Assembly (NCBI RefSeq): GCF_001514115.1
Contig: NZ_KQ948455.1
Location: 296,709 to 360,708, forward strand
DNA: 64,000 nucleotides
Reading direction: 5' to 3'
Source: Streptomyces olivochromogenes
GTDB lineage: Bacteria; Actinomycetota; Actinomycetes; Streptomycetales; Streptomycetaceae
In this document: in pieces, positions 7,921 through 15,349 of the stretch
Layout: each line of letters opens with the position of its first letter
How positions within the stretch are numbered: the stretch's first letter is position 1
Made by a program: the position numbers and the translations under genes
The notes under the pieces: generated by a model
What the model saw: the letters and a program-made list of their open reading frames with translations, nothing else
Databases searched by the model: none
Told to the model about the DNA's origin: nothing

Positions 7921-10116
7921 GTGACAGCAGCAACGCACTCCACCCTCTTCCCGCAGGCACCGGACACGGCCGACGCGGTGCTCGACGGGCTCGACCCCGA
8001 GCAGCGCGAGGTCGCCACCGCCCTGCACGGTCCGGTGTGCGTGCTGGCGGGCGCCGGCACGGGCAAGACACGAGCGATCACCCACCGCATCGCCTACGGG
8101 GTGCGTGCCGGGATCCTCCAGCCCTCCAGCGTGCTCGCCGTCACCTTCACCAACAGGGCCGCGGGCGAGATGCGCGGCCGGCTCCGCCAGCTCGGCGCCG
8201 GTGGTGTCCAGGCCCGTACGTTCCACTCCGCCGCGCTGCGCCAACTCCAGTACTTCTGGCCGAAAGCGGTCGGTGGCGGCCTGCCCCGGCTCATCGACCG
8301 CAAGATCCAGCTCGTCGCCGACGCGGCAGCCGCCTGCCGCATCCGCCTCGACCGGGGCGAGCTGCGCGACGTCACGGCCGAGATCGAATGGTCCAAGGTC
8401 ACCCAGACCGTCCCCGCCGACTACGCGGCCGCCGCGGCCAAGACCGGCCGTCTCTCGCCCCGCGACCCGGCCGAGATCGCCCAGCTCTACGCCACGTACG
8501 AGGACCTCAAGCGCGACCGCGCCGTCATCGACTTCGAGGACGTCCTGCTGCTGACCGTCGCGATCCTCCAGGACCGTCACGACATCGCCGAGCAGGTCCG
8601 CTCCCAGTACCAGCACTTCGTGGTCGACGAGTACCAGGACGTCAGCCCCCTCCAGCAGCGCCTCCTGGAACTGTGGCTCGGCGAGCGCGACAGCCTCTGC
8701 GTCGTCGGCGACGCCAGCCAGACGATCTATTCGTTCACCGGTGCAACTCCCGACCACCTGCTCGACTTCCGCACCCGTTACCCCGGGGCCACCGTCGTCA
8801 AGCTCGTCCGCGACTACCGCTCCTCACCCCAAGTGGTGCACCTCGCCAACGGCCTGCTCTCCCAGGCCCGCGGCCGGGCCGCCGACCACCGCCTGGAGCT
8901 GATCTCCCAGCGTGCCCCGGGCCCCGAGCCCGTCTACGCCGAATACACGGACGAACCCGCCGAGGCCGAGGGTGCCGCCCGCCGCATCCGCGACCTCGTC
9001 GCCTCCGGCATTCCCGCGGGCGAGATCGCCATCCTCTTCCGCACGAACTCCCAGTCCGAGATCTACGAACAGGCCCTCGCCGACGCCGGAGTGCCCTATC
9101 AGCTGCGCGGCGCCGAGCGGTTCTTCGACCGCCCTGAGGTGCGCAAAGCAGGCGCCGCCCTGCGCGCGGCCGCCCGCTTCGGCGCCAACGACTCTCTCCT
9201 CGACGACGCCGTCGACCTGCCCTCCCAGGTCCGAGCGGTGCTCTCCGGCGAGGGCTGGACCAGCCAGCCCCCGGCCGGATCCGGGGCCGTCAGAGAGCGC
9301 TGGGAGTCCCTGGCCGCCCTCGTCCATCTCGCCCAGGACTTCGCCGCCGCCAAACAGGGCGCCACCCTCGGTGACCTGGTGGCCGAGCTCGACGAGCGCG
9401 CGAGTGCCCAGCACGCCCCGACCGTCCAGGGCGTCACCCTCGCCTCCCTGCACTCCGCCAAGGGACTGGAGTGGGACGTCGTCTTCCTGGTCGGCGTCGC
9501 GGAGGGGATGATGCCGATCACCTACGCAAAGACCGACGAGCAGATCGAGGAAGAACGCCGCCTTCTCTACGTCGGAGTCACCCGCGCCAGAGAACACCTC
9601 CTCGTCTCCTGGGCCCTGTCCCGCTCTCCCGGCGGCAGACCCAACCGTCGGCCCAGCCGCTTCCTCGACGGGCTGCGCCCCGGCTCCGTCGCCACCGCGG
9701 GCCGCAGCGCCGGCGGCGGTCCAGGCGGCATCGAGCGCGGCATCGGAAGCAGCGGGGGCACGGTCGTACGGCGCACGAGCCGGACCCCGGCCCGCTGCCG
9801 GGTCTGCGGGCGCACGCTGACCGACGCCGGCGAGATGAAACTGATGCGTTGTGAGGACTGCCCCTCCGACATGGACGAAGGCCTCTACGAGCGGCTGCGG
9901 GAGTGGCGGGCGGTACAGGCGCAGCGCAGTGGGCAGCCCGCGTTCTGCGTCTTCACCGACAAGACACTCATGGCGATCGCCGAGGCCGCGCCGGACGACG
10001 AGGGCGAGTTGGCGCGGATCCCCGGGGTCGGCGTGCGCAAGTTCAACCGGTTCGGGGCCGATGTTCTGGCCATCTGTGCTGGTCAAGAGCCTGCGGAGGG
10101 CGGCGAGGGTGACTGA
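7921..10116 (+). CDS. uvrD2: ATP-dependent DNA helicase UvrD2 with tetracysteine and HRDC domains
   Basis: A 731-residue SF1A 3'-5' helicase. Walker A is LAGAGTGKT near residues 41-49, Walker B is VVDEYQDV, and motif V/VI is LLYVGVTRAREHLLV. After the helicase core comes a glycine-rich linker, then a tetracysteine zinc module (CRVCG ... CEDC), then a C-terminal HRDC domain ending in GVGVRKFNRFG. This domain order defines mycobacterial UvrD2. It starts with GTG at 7921. It lies immediately before the wblC regulatory region, as uvrD2 precedes whiB7 in M. tuberculosis. Confidence 0.92.
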   Translation: MTAATHSTLFPQAPDTADAVLDGLDPEQREVATALHGPVCVLAGAGTGKTRAITHRIAYGVRAGILQPSSVLAVTFTNRAAGEMRGRLRQLGAGGVQARTFHSAALRQLQYFWPKAVGGGLPRLIDRKIQLVADAAAACRIRLDRGELRDVTAEIEWSKVTQTVPADYAAAAAKTGRLSPRDPAEIAQLYATYEDLKRDRAVIDFEDVLLLTVAILQDRHDIAEQVRSQYQHFVVDEYQDVSPLQQRLLELWLGERDSLCVVGDASQTIYSFTGATPDHLLDFRTRYPGATVVKLVRDYRSSPQVVHLANGLLSQARGRAADHRLELISQRAPGPEPVYAEYTDEPAEAEGAARRIRDLVASGIPAGEIAILFRTNSQSEIYEQALADAGVPYQLRGAERFFDRPEVRKAGAALRAAARFGANDSLLDDAVDLPSQVRAVLSGEGWTSQPPAGSGAVRERWESLAALVHLAQDFAAAKQGATLGDLVAELDERASAQHAPTVQGVTLASLHSAKGLEWDVVFLVGVAEGMMPITYAKTDEQIEEERRLLYVGVTRAREHLLVSWALSRSPGGRPNRRPSRFLDGLRPGSVATAGRSAGGGPGGIERGIGSSGGTVVRRTSRTPARCRVCGRTLTDAGEMKLMRCEDCPSDMDEGLYERLREWRAVQAQRSGQPAFCVFTDKTLMAIAEAAPDDEGELARIPGVGVRKFNRFGADVLAICAGQEPAEGGEGD

Positions 10117-10128
10117 TGCAAACTCGTC

Positions 10129-10169
10129 GTAAAAATAGTTTGCGCATGCCCCAGCAATCCCCATAGGTT
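10129..10169 (+). promoter_or_regulatory. wblC promoter with AT-rich WhiB7-type activator box
   Basis: TTGCGC (10140-10145), an 18-nt spacer and TAGGTT (10164-10169) form a promoter. An AT-rich block GTAAAAATAG abuts the -35 element in otherwise GC-rich DNA. An A/T block directly upstream of the -35 is the signature of WhiB7/WblC autoregulated promoters. Confidence 0.7.
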
Positions 10170-10280
10170 CTTAACCACGGCAGCAGCGGCCTTCTCCGAG
10201 GCCCTGGTTCCGTGCTGTACTTAATAGCCGTCGGACTGGTTCACCCCAGTCCCCCAAGACGCCGAGAGGAGGCGATTCCA

Positions 10281-10604
10281 GTGATCAGCATCAACATCAG
10301 CTCCATCAGCACCGCCAAAATGACCGATCGCTCGGTCGTCTCCACGTGCCTGCTCGGCGTCTCGAACCTGGGCACCGGTCTGTCCGGCATCGCTGCCGTC
10401 CGGCCGGCCTCCCCTCTGTCTCTCGCGGTTCTTCCCAACCGTGAGCGCAATGAGCGACCGATGAAGGCACTGGAAGCGGCAGTAGTGGCAGAGGCCCAGG
10501 CCTATGCCTTTGCGGCGGCCGGTGCCGGATCCCTGAAGCAGACAAAGCAGCACCACACGATGTGGGCCTTCCGTGGGCCTGAACCCTGGAGTGATCCAGC
10601 CTGA
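10281..10604 (+). CDS. leader ORF (uORF) of wblC
   Basis: A 107-codon frame starts at GTG 10281, about 9 nt after the strong ribosome site GAGAGGAGG, and ends at TGA 10604, 25 nt before a terminator hairpin. The product is Ala/Ser-rich and matches no family I recognise. Position and spacing fit a translated leader whose ribosome occupancy controls folding of the downstream RNA, as reported for whiB7/wblC in related bacteria. The peptide sequence itself may not matter. An in-frame GTG at 10212 also exists but lacks a ribosome site. Confidence 0.6.
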   Translation: MISINISSISTAKMTDRSVVSTCLLGVSNLGTGLSGIAAVRPASPLSLAVLPNRERNERPMKALEAAVVAEAQAYAFAAAGAGSLKQTKQHHTMWAFRGPEPWSDPA

Positions 10605-10617
10605 TCTTCGATCAGGC
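10599..10617 (+). promoter_or_regulatory. hairpin overlapping the uORF stop
   Basis: GCCTGATC and GATCAGGC pair around a 3-nt loop and cover the uORF stop codon. A ribosome stalled near the end of the uORF would disrupt this stem, so it could be part of the attenuation switch. Confidence 0.5.
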
Positions 10618-10628
10618 CGGCGCCTTCA

Positions 10629-10670
10629 GGGCCGCGGAACCCCACCCGGGATCCGCGGCCCTTCTGTTTG
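10629..10670 (+). terminator. attenuator-like intrinsic terminator in the wblC leader
   Basis: A perfect 10-bp stem (GGGCCGCGGA at 10629-10638 with TCCGCGGCCC at 10652-10661) is followed by TTCTGTTTG. It lies in the leader, 110 nt before the wblC start, where premature termination would block wblC expression. Confidence 0.75.
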
Positions 10671-10779
10671 TCCCCGACCGGGGACGGCAGAGCGAAGGGG
10701 CCTCGGGACAAGAAAAGAACCCGGTACCAGCCGCCAACCGGCCAACCCGGCCGGCACGACCAGACGAGGAAGACCAACC

Positions 10780-11148
10780 GTGCAACTCGAAGCGCACGCC
10801 CCGTCCGTACCGCCTTCCGAAACGATCCCCCCGCCCGGCCTCACGGAGGACTCCACCTTGATCCCGCTCACTGCGCTCACCGCGCTCGACGACGCCATCG
10901 AGAACCTCGGCGTACCCGTCCCCTGCCGCTCCTACGACCCGGAGGTCTTCTTCGCCGAGTCGCCGGCAGACGTCGAGTACGCCAAGTCCCTCTGCCGCAC
11001 CTGCCCGCTGATCGAGGCCTGCCTCGCCGGCGCCAAGGAGCGGCGCGAGCCCTGGGGTGTCTGGGGCGGCGAGCTCTTCGTCCAGGGTGTTGTCGTGGCC
11101 CGCAAGCGGCCGCGTGGCCGCCCGCGCAAGAACCCGGTTGCGGCATGA
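10780..11148 (+). CDS. wblC: WhiB-family transcription factor WblC (WhiB7)
   Basis: A 122-residue WhiB-like protein with four iron-sulfur cysteines (VPCRSYD, then SLCRTCP, then EACLAG), the turn motif GVWGGE and a C-terminal AT-hook RPRGRPRK. The AT-hook separates WhiB7/WblC from other Wbl proteins. It activates intrinsic resistance genes in response to ribosome-targeting antibiotics and works with the principal sigma factor. Start GTG 10780 has GAGGA 9 nt upstream. The frame is open further upstream through the terminator, which is clearly leader. Its ATGA overlap with the next gene indicates translational coupling. Confidence 0.92.
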   Translation: MQLEAHAPSVPPSETIPPPGLTEDSTLIPLTALTALDDAIENLGVPVPCRSYDPEVFFAESPADVEYAKSLCRTCPLIEACLAGAKERREPWGVWGGELFVQGVVVARKRPRGRPRKNPVAA

Positions 11149-11468
11149 ACACCGTAGGAACGATCGATCGCCCCCTGACGCACGACCCCAAGAAACAGGC
11201 CCCGATGAAGCCGTCCACCAGCGAGCCCGCAGGCTCCGCCATCCCAGACTTCACCACCACCGGCGCGAACGACTCGCGTCAGAACAGGACCCGCGAGATG
11301 CAACTCATCCCAGAAGCCCTGGCTCGTGCGCATATGCACGAGCGACTGCACGAGGCCGAGCGGGAACGCCTGGCCGTGCGCCTGGCCTCCGCCCGTCGGA
11401 TGCAGCGTCGGGCCGAGCGCGCCTCCATGCGCGCCCGGCGCGCGCTGGCCATGGCGGTCATGCACTAG
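11145..11468 (+). CDS. small basic helical protein coupled to wblC
   Basis: A 107-residue protein of unknown function begins in an ATGA overlap with the wblC stop. The first 45 residues look disordered. The last 55 are a charged helix rich in Arg, Ala, Glu and Met, ending with RRALAMAVMH, and could form a coiled coil or bind nucleic acid. Co-expression with wblC implies a role in the same antibiotic response, but nothing in the sequence states which. A strong terminator follows at 11506. Confidence 0.7.
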   Translation: MNTVGTIDRPLTHDPKKQAPMKPSTSEPAGSAIPDFTTTGANDSRQNRTREMQLIPEALARAHMHERLHEAERERLAVRLASARRMQRRAERASMRARRALAMAVMH

Positions 11469-11505
11469 CCGAAGGCAGTCGCTGCAGTATCAGTAAGCAG
11501 CTCCT

Positions 11506-11539
11506 CGCGGGGGCCGGTCCGAACGGACCGGCCCCCGCG
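11506..11539 (+). terminator. terminator of the wblC operon
   Basis: A perfect 16-bp inverted repeat (CGCGGGGGCCGGTCCG and complement) with a 2-nt loop lies 38 bp after the wblC-coupled ORF. Confidence 0.8.
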
Positions 11540-11586
11540 GTGCGTTGTGCCGGGCGAACAGCCGACCACGGCGTTATCGTCGCCGG

Positions 11587-11811
11587 GTGACGAGTCTTCC
11601 CGGGGACAGTGACAGCACCGGCTCCATGCCGCGGCCCGACACGGCCGAGGCCCGGCACATCGTGTGCGCCCGCTGCGGTACCCCGGCCGACGGCCCTCCG
11701 CTGACGTGGACCTGTTCCATGGAGAACGGCATCCGCCACTACTTCTGCGACAACTGCGCCCGCAGCAACCTCAGGGCGATCGAGGGGCGGCTGGACTCGG
11801 CCTGGTGGTAG
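11587..11811 (+). CDS. small zinc-ribbon protein
   Basis: A 74-residue protein with two CxxC pairs (VCARCGT at about 27-33 and FCDNCAR at about 53-59) that should bind one zinc ion. The function is unknown; the family is conserved in Streptomyces as far as I recall. Start GTG 11587 has TATCGT ending 7 nt upstream and no ribosome site, so it is probably leaderless. Confidence 0.7.
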   Translation: MTSLPGDSDSTGSMPRPDTAEARHIVCARCGTPADGPPLTWTCSMENGIRHYFCDNCARSNLRAIEGRLDSAWW

Positions 11812-11850
11812 GCCACGCCGGGTCGGCCCGCTGACCGAAGGTGGCCCGAG

Positions 11851-13227
11851 TCATGCTCCGGCCGCGGATCCCTCCTCGTCCAGCAGCTCCTCCGTCGGGT
11901 TCTCTCCCGGTACGAAACCTGGCAGCCACTCCTCCAGTTCGTCGCGCAGCCGCACCGTCGCGCCCAGCTGACACAGGACTCCGATGGTGCTCAAGGTCAC
12001 ACGGTGTATCAGGAGATACGACGGTGGCAGGTTGAGGAGCCTGCCCAACTGGTGTGCGGGGGAGCGGGGGTCGGCGATGCGGGTGGCCTGACTGCGCATC
12101 CAGCCGCGGGTGAACGTGAACTCGTCGACCTGGGCCGGTTCGATGATCGGCAGGAGATAGTCCAGGACCGCGTCGGGTTCGAGCTCTATGGACTCCTTGA
12201 CGAAGCCCTCCTCACGCAACAGCTCGTAGACCGCTTCGGCTTCGCCCTCGAGAGTCATCCGGAGGGAGTAGCCGATCGTCGGGGGCAGACCGCCGGGAAG
12301 ACGGTCGACCGTGCCGAAGTCCAGGACGCCCAGCCGCCAGCCGCCTTTCTCGTCGGGCAGGAGGCGGAAGTTGCCCGGATGCGGATCGGCGTGCAGCAGT
12401 CCGGTGCGGGCGGGACCCGAGAACAGGAACCGGGCCAGCAACTGGCCCGCACGGTCCCGCTGCTCCTGGGTGCCCTCGGCGATCACCTCCGACAGCGGTA
12501 TCCCGTCGATCCACTCGCTCACCAGGACCTGGTCGCACTGGTGGACCACCGCCGGGACGAGCACGTCCGGATCGCCGGCGAACTCCGTGGCATGCGTCTC
12601 CTGGGCCTCTGCCTCCAGCGCGTAGTCGAGCTCCTCGGACACCCGGTCGCGCAGCTCCGCGATGAGCGGCTTGATGTCCATGCCGGGGATCAGGGGACCC
12701 AGGAGCCTGGCGAATCGGCTGAGCTGGGTCAGATCGGACAGCAGGGCCTCGCCCGCCCCCGGGTACTGCACCTTGACGGCGACCTCGCGTCCGTCGTGCC
12801 ACACCGCCCGGTGCACCTGACCGATCGAGGCCGCCGCGGACGGCTTGTCCTCGAACTTCTGGAACAGCTCGGACCAGTCCTCGCCGAGGCGCTCGCGCAG
12901 AACGGAGTGCACCGTGCGCGTCGGCATCGGCGGCGCCGCCTCCTGGAGCTTCGTCAGCGCCGCGCGATAGGGTCCCGCGACCTCCTCGGGCAGCGCCGAC
13001 TCGAAGACGGACAGGGCTTGTCCGAACTTCATGGCACCGCCCTTCAACTCTCCGAGGACCTTGAAGAGCTGCTCCGCCGTGCGCTGCTGCAGCTCGCGGC
13101 CGACGATCTCCGCGGACTTCCCGCCGATCCTCTTGCCCAGCCCCCAGGTCGCCCGCCCGGCGAAGCCGAGCGGTAGTGCGGCGAGTTTGGCAGTTCGGGT
13201 GACTGCCTTCCGGGGAAGATCAGACAT
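11851..13227 (-). CDS. ABC1/AarF/UbiB family atypical kinase
   Basis: This 458-residue protein carries the ABC1 signatures: KFGQALS (KxGQ) near the N-terminus, the Ala-rich nucleotide loop AAASIGQVH, the catalytic lysine region EVAVKVQYPG, the HADPHPGN loop and the LDFGTVD metal site. UbiB-like kinases act on membrane lipid and quinone biology and have unusual ATPase-like activity. The orthologous position next to whiB7 and uvrD2 also occurs in M. tuberculosis. GGAGGGCGC precedes the ATG. Its start overlaps the stop of the upstream ThiF-like gene by 8 bp, so the two are coupled. Confidence 0.88.
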   Translation of the reverse strand: MSDLPRKAVTRTAKLAALPLGFAGRATWGLGKRIGGKSAEIVGRELQQRTAEQLFKVLGELKGGAMKFGQALSVFESALPEEVAGPYRAALTKLQEAAPPMPTRTVHSVLRERLGEDWSELFQKFEDKPSAAASIGQVHRAVWHDGREVAVKVQYPGAGEALLSDLTQLSRFARLLGPLIPGMDIKPLIAELRDRVSEELDYALEAEAQETHATEFAGDPDVLVPAVVHQCDQVLVSEWIDGIPLSEVIAEGTQEQRDRAGQLLARFLFSGPARTGLLHADPHPGNFRLLPDEKGGWRLGVLDFGTVDRLPGGLPPTIGYSLRMTLEGEAEAVYELLREEGFVKESIELEPDAVLDYLLPIIEPAQVDEFTFTRGWMRSQATRIADPRSPAHQLGRLLNLPPSYLLIHRVTLSTIGVLCQLGATVRLRDELEEWLPGFVPGENPTEELLDEEGSAAGA

Positions 13228-14401
13228 GCGCCCTCCAAGTCCCAGACAGCCGTGCCGCGTGCGGCTGTTGCACCGCCATTGTCTCGTGCGGCTGCCCGTC
13301 CTCGGCGGCGCGCTCCCCCTTCTTACTTTTCTCCGCCGCGCCGCACGGGCATGCGGGATGCGACCACACCGGCTTCGCATGCCAGTCGAAGCCCGGCACG
13401 GAGGACTCCCAGCGTGCCCCGGCGCTGGAAGGCAGCCGTCCGTCGAGGAAGGCGAGGGCGTGTCCCGCCGCGAGTCCGGCGACCCCGGTCGCCAGCGCGA
13501 GGTCGCACGCCGGGACCTGGTGCGAGGCGCCGGAGCGCCACTGGGCGATCAGACGTGGCCAGGTCGGGTCCCGGTCGATGCGCTGCTGGTCCAGGCAGCC
13601 CGCGCAGCCGGTGTCGCCGGGCAGCACCAGGGGGCCGACGACACCCGTTCCCTCCACGACCCCCGCGTACAGATGGGGAGTGCCGGAGGTGATCAGGGGC
13701 TCGGCGACGGCGGGATCGGGGGCGTGCACCGCCAGGCCGTCCCGGGGCGCGAGGATCACCAGGGAGAGACCGAGCTCCTCGCCTTCGGCGGCGGTCCGTG
13801 GTGGCCGATCCGGTGCCGCTCGGCGCACCGCGCGCCGGGCGGCTTCCTCCCGGCGCTCGCCGATGGACGCCGAGGGCAGTCCGCCCGGTGCCACGTCCCA
13901 GGGTTCGACGCTGCCGATGTCGCGCACCTCGACCTGGCCGACACCGGCGGCGGCCAGGAGGGAGGCGAGGACGACTCCCACCCGGCCGGCGCCCCGCACC
14001 TGCACCCGCAGGGAGCGGCGGGCGGCCAGATGCTTCAGGGCGTCGCCCGGCGCACGGGCGACGAGGGACAGGGACGCGAGGTCGGGGCGGAGCCGGTCCA
14101 GGACCGCCTTCTTCTCGCGCAGGGCGTCCGCGGCCCGGCCGCCGCCCGTCGCGTCGTCCAGCAGACCCGATCGGGCCAGTCGCTCCACAAGTGCGTCGAC
14201 ATGACCGTCGGGCAGGCCCATCGCGCGACCCAGGTCGCGAAGGAGCGGGAGCCCGCGTGTTCCGTTGAGCAGGTCGAGAAAGCTGCCTGTCGCCGTGTCC
14301 ACCGGGCCCAGCACCATCGCGTGCGCGGGCGCCATCCCGAACTGCACGGTGTTGAGATCCCGCCAGCCGCGCCGCAGCGCGGGCTTCACCATCGGATGCA
14401 T
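13220..14401 (-). CDS. ThiF/E1-like adenylyltransferase-fold protein
   Basis: A 393-residue protein. A nucleotide-binding segment (QVRGAGRVGVVLASLLAAAG) sits mid-protein, then an acidic strand, then two zinc-type cysteine pairs (CAGC and CPCG). That matches a divergent ThiF/MoeB/HesA E1-like fold. The usual GxGxxG is altered to GAGRVG. The N-terminal 120 residues contain a winged-helix-like segment. Substrate is unknown; the family adenylates carrier-protein C-termini or peptides. ATG 14401 is the chosen start. It is transcribed with the ABC1 kinase. Confidence 0.7.
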   Translation of the reverse strand: MHPMVKPALRRGWRDLNTVQFGMAPAHAMVLGPVDTATGSFLDLLNGTRGLPLLRDLGRAMGLPDGHVDALVERLARSGLLDDATGGGRAADALREKKAVLDRLRPDLASLSLVARAPGDALKHLAARRSLRVQVRGAGRVGVVLASLLAAAGVGQVEVRDIGSVEPWDVAPGGLPSASIGERREEAARRAVRRAAPDRPPRTAAEGEELGLSLVILAPRDGLAVHAPDPAVAEPLITSGTPHLYAGVVEGTGVVGPLVLPGDTGCAGCLDQQRIDRDPTWPRLIAQWRSGASHQVPACDLALATGVAGLAAGHALAFLDGRLPSSAGARWESSVPGFDWHAKPVWSHPACPCGAAEKSKKGERAAEDGQPHETMAVQQPHAARLSGTWRAHV

Positions 14402-14618
14402 GACCGACCCCCGTACCCGTAGAGCATCCCCGTGTGTCGGCGGGGTCCGTCCCGGGCCCGCCGATCGAATGCCAGCATGCCCCGCCCGGCCGAACCGTGC
14501 CGAAAGTTGTCCACAGGCGGTGGTGTTCGTCGTATAAATCAAGCGCACGGGGCGCGGATCGGCATCGAACCGTCCAGGGGACGGGACTTCCCCCATGTGC
14601 AGCGGGTAACGTCGGGGC

Positions 14619-15215
14619 GTGCCCGCCGACCCACTGCACCGCGCCGGAAAGCCACAGCGCAGCACGACGAGCCCGCCGCCAAGCGGCTCGGGGGCGAGCG
14701 CGATCGAGGTTCGCAGGAGCGCGCGCCGGCGCAGAACGGTCTCCGCGTACCGCGAGGGCGATCGCACCGTCGTGCTCATCCCCGCCCGTATGTCCGAGGC
14801 GGAGGAACAGCGCTGGGTCACTGTCATGCTCGACAAGCTGGCCGCCCAGGAGAGCAAACGGGTGCTCGGTGACGCCGAGCTGACCGAGCGCGCCGCGCGG
14901 CTGTCGGAGCAGTACTTCGACGGCCGGGCCCGCCCCGCCTCGGTCCGCTGGGTCACCAATCAGAACACGCGCTGGGGTTCCTGTACCCCGGCCGAGGGCA
15001 GTATCCGTCTTTCGCATCGCCTGCAGGGCATGCCCGAGTATGTCGTCGACTACGTCCTCGTCCACGAACTCGCGCACCTTCTGGTGCCCGGTCACGGGCC
15101 CCGCTTCTGGCGGCTGCTGGAGGCGTATCCGCGTACGGAGCGTGCCCGCGGCTATCTCGAAGGGGTGGTCGCGGCCGAACGGCTGCCCCATCTGCCCGTG
15201 GCGAGCGACGAGTAG
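14619..15215 (+). CDS. YgjP-type (DUF45) zinc metallopeptidase
   Basis: This 198-residue protein has the motif VHELAHLLVPGHGPRFW near 148-164, which gives HExxH plus a downstream His ligand, and WGSCTPAEGSIRLS before it. Both are hallmarks of the DUF45/YgjP branch of WLM-like metallopeptidases. It is cytoplasmic, with no signal peptide. The start GTG 14619 has TAACGT ending 7 nt before it, so the transcript may be leaderless. The in vivo role is unknown. Confidence 0.85.
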   Translation: MPADPLHRAGKPQRSTTSPPPSGSGASAIEVRRSARRRRTVSAYREGDRTVVLIPARMSEAEEQRWVTVMLDKLAAQESKRVLGDAELTERAARLSEQYFDGRARPASVRWVTNQNTRWGSCTPAEGSIRLSHRLQGMPEYVVDYVLVHELAHLLVPGHGPRFWRLLEAYPRTERARGYLEGVVAAERLPHLPVASDE

Positions 15216-15349
15216 CGGGCGGGGGCGGCGGACCGTCCCCGCCGGGGGTTGATTGTGTACCGGGTCTGTACCGGCGGCGTTCACTCCCAGAGTTTCCCGT
15301 TAGCCTGACGCGACGCAATCGCACTCGGGATGGGGGACGGTCGTTACGC

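Noticed and set aside
12004..13176. 390-residue plus-strand frame opposite the ABC1 kinase
   Set aside because: It is antisense to a protein with complete kinase motifs.
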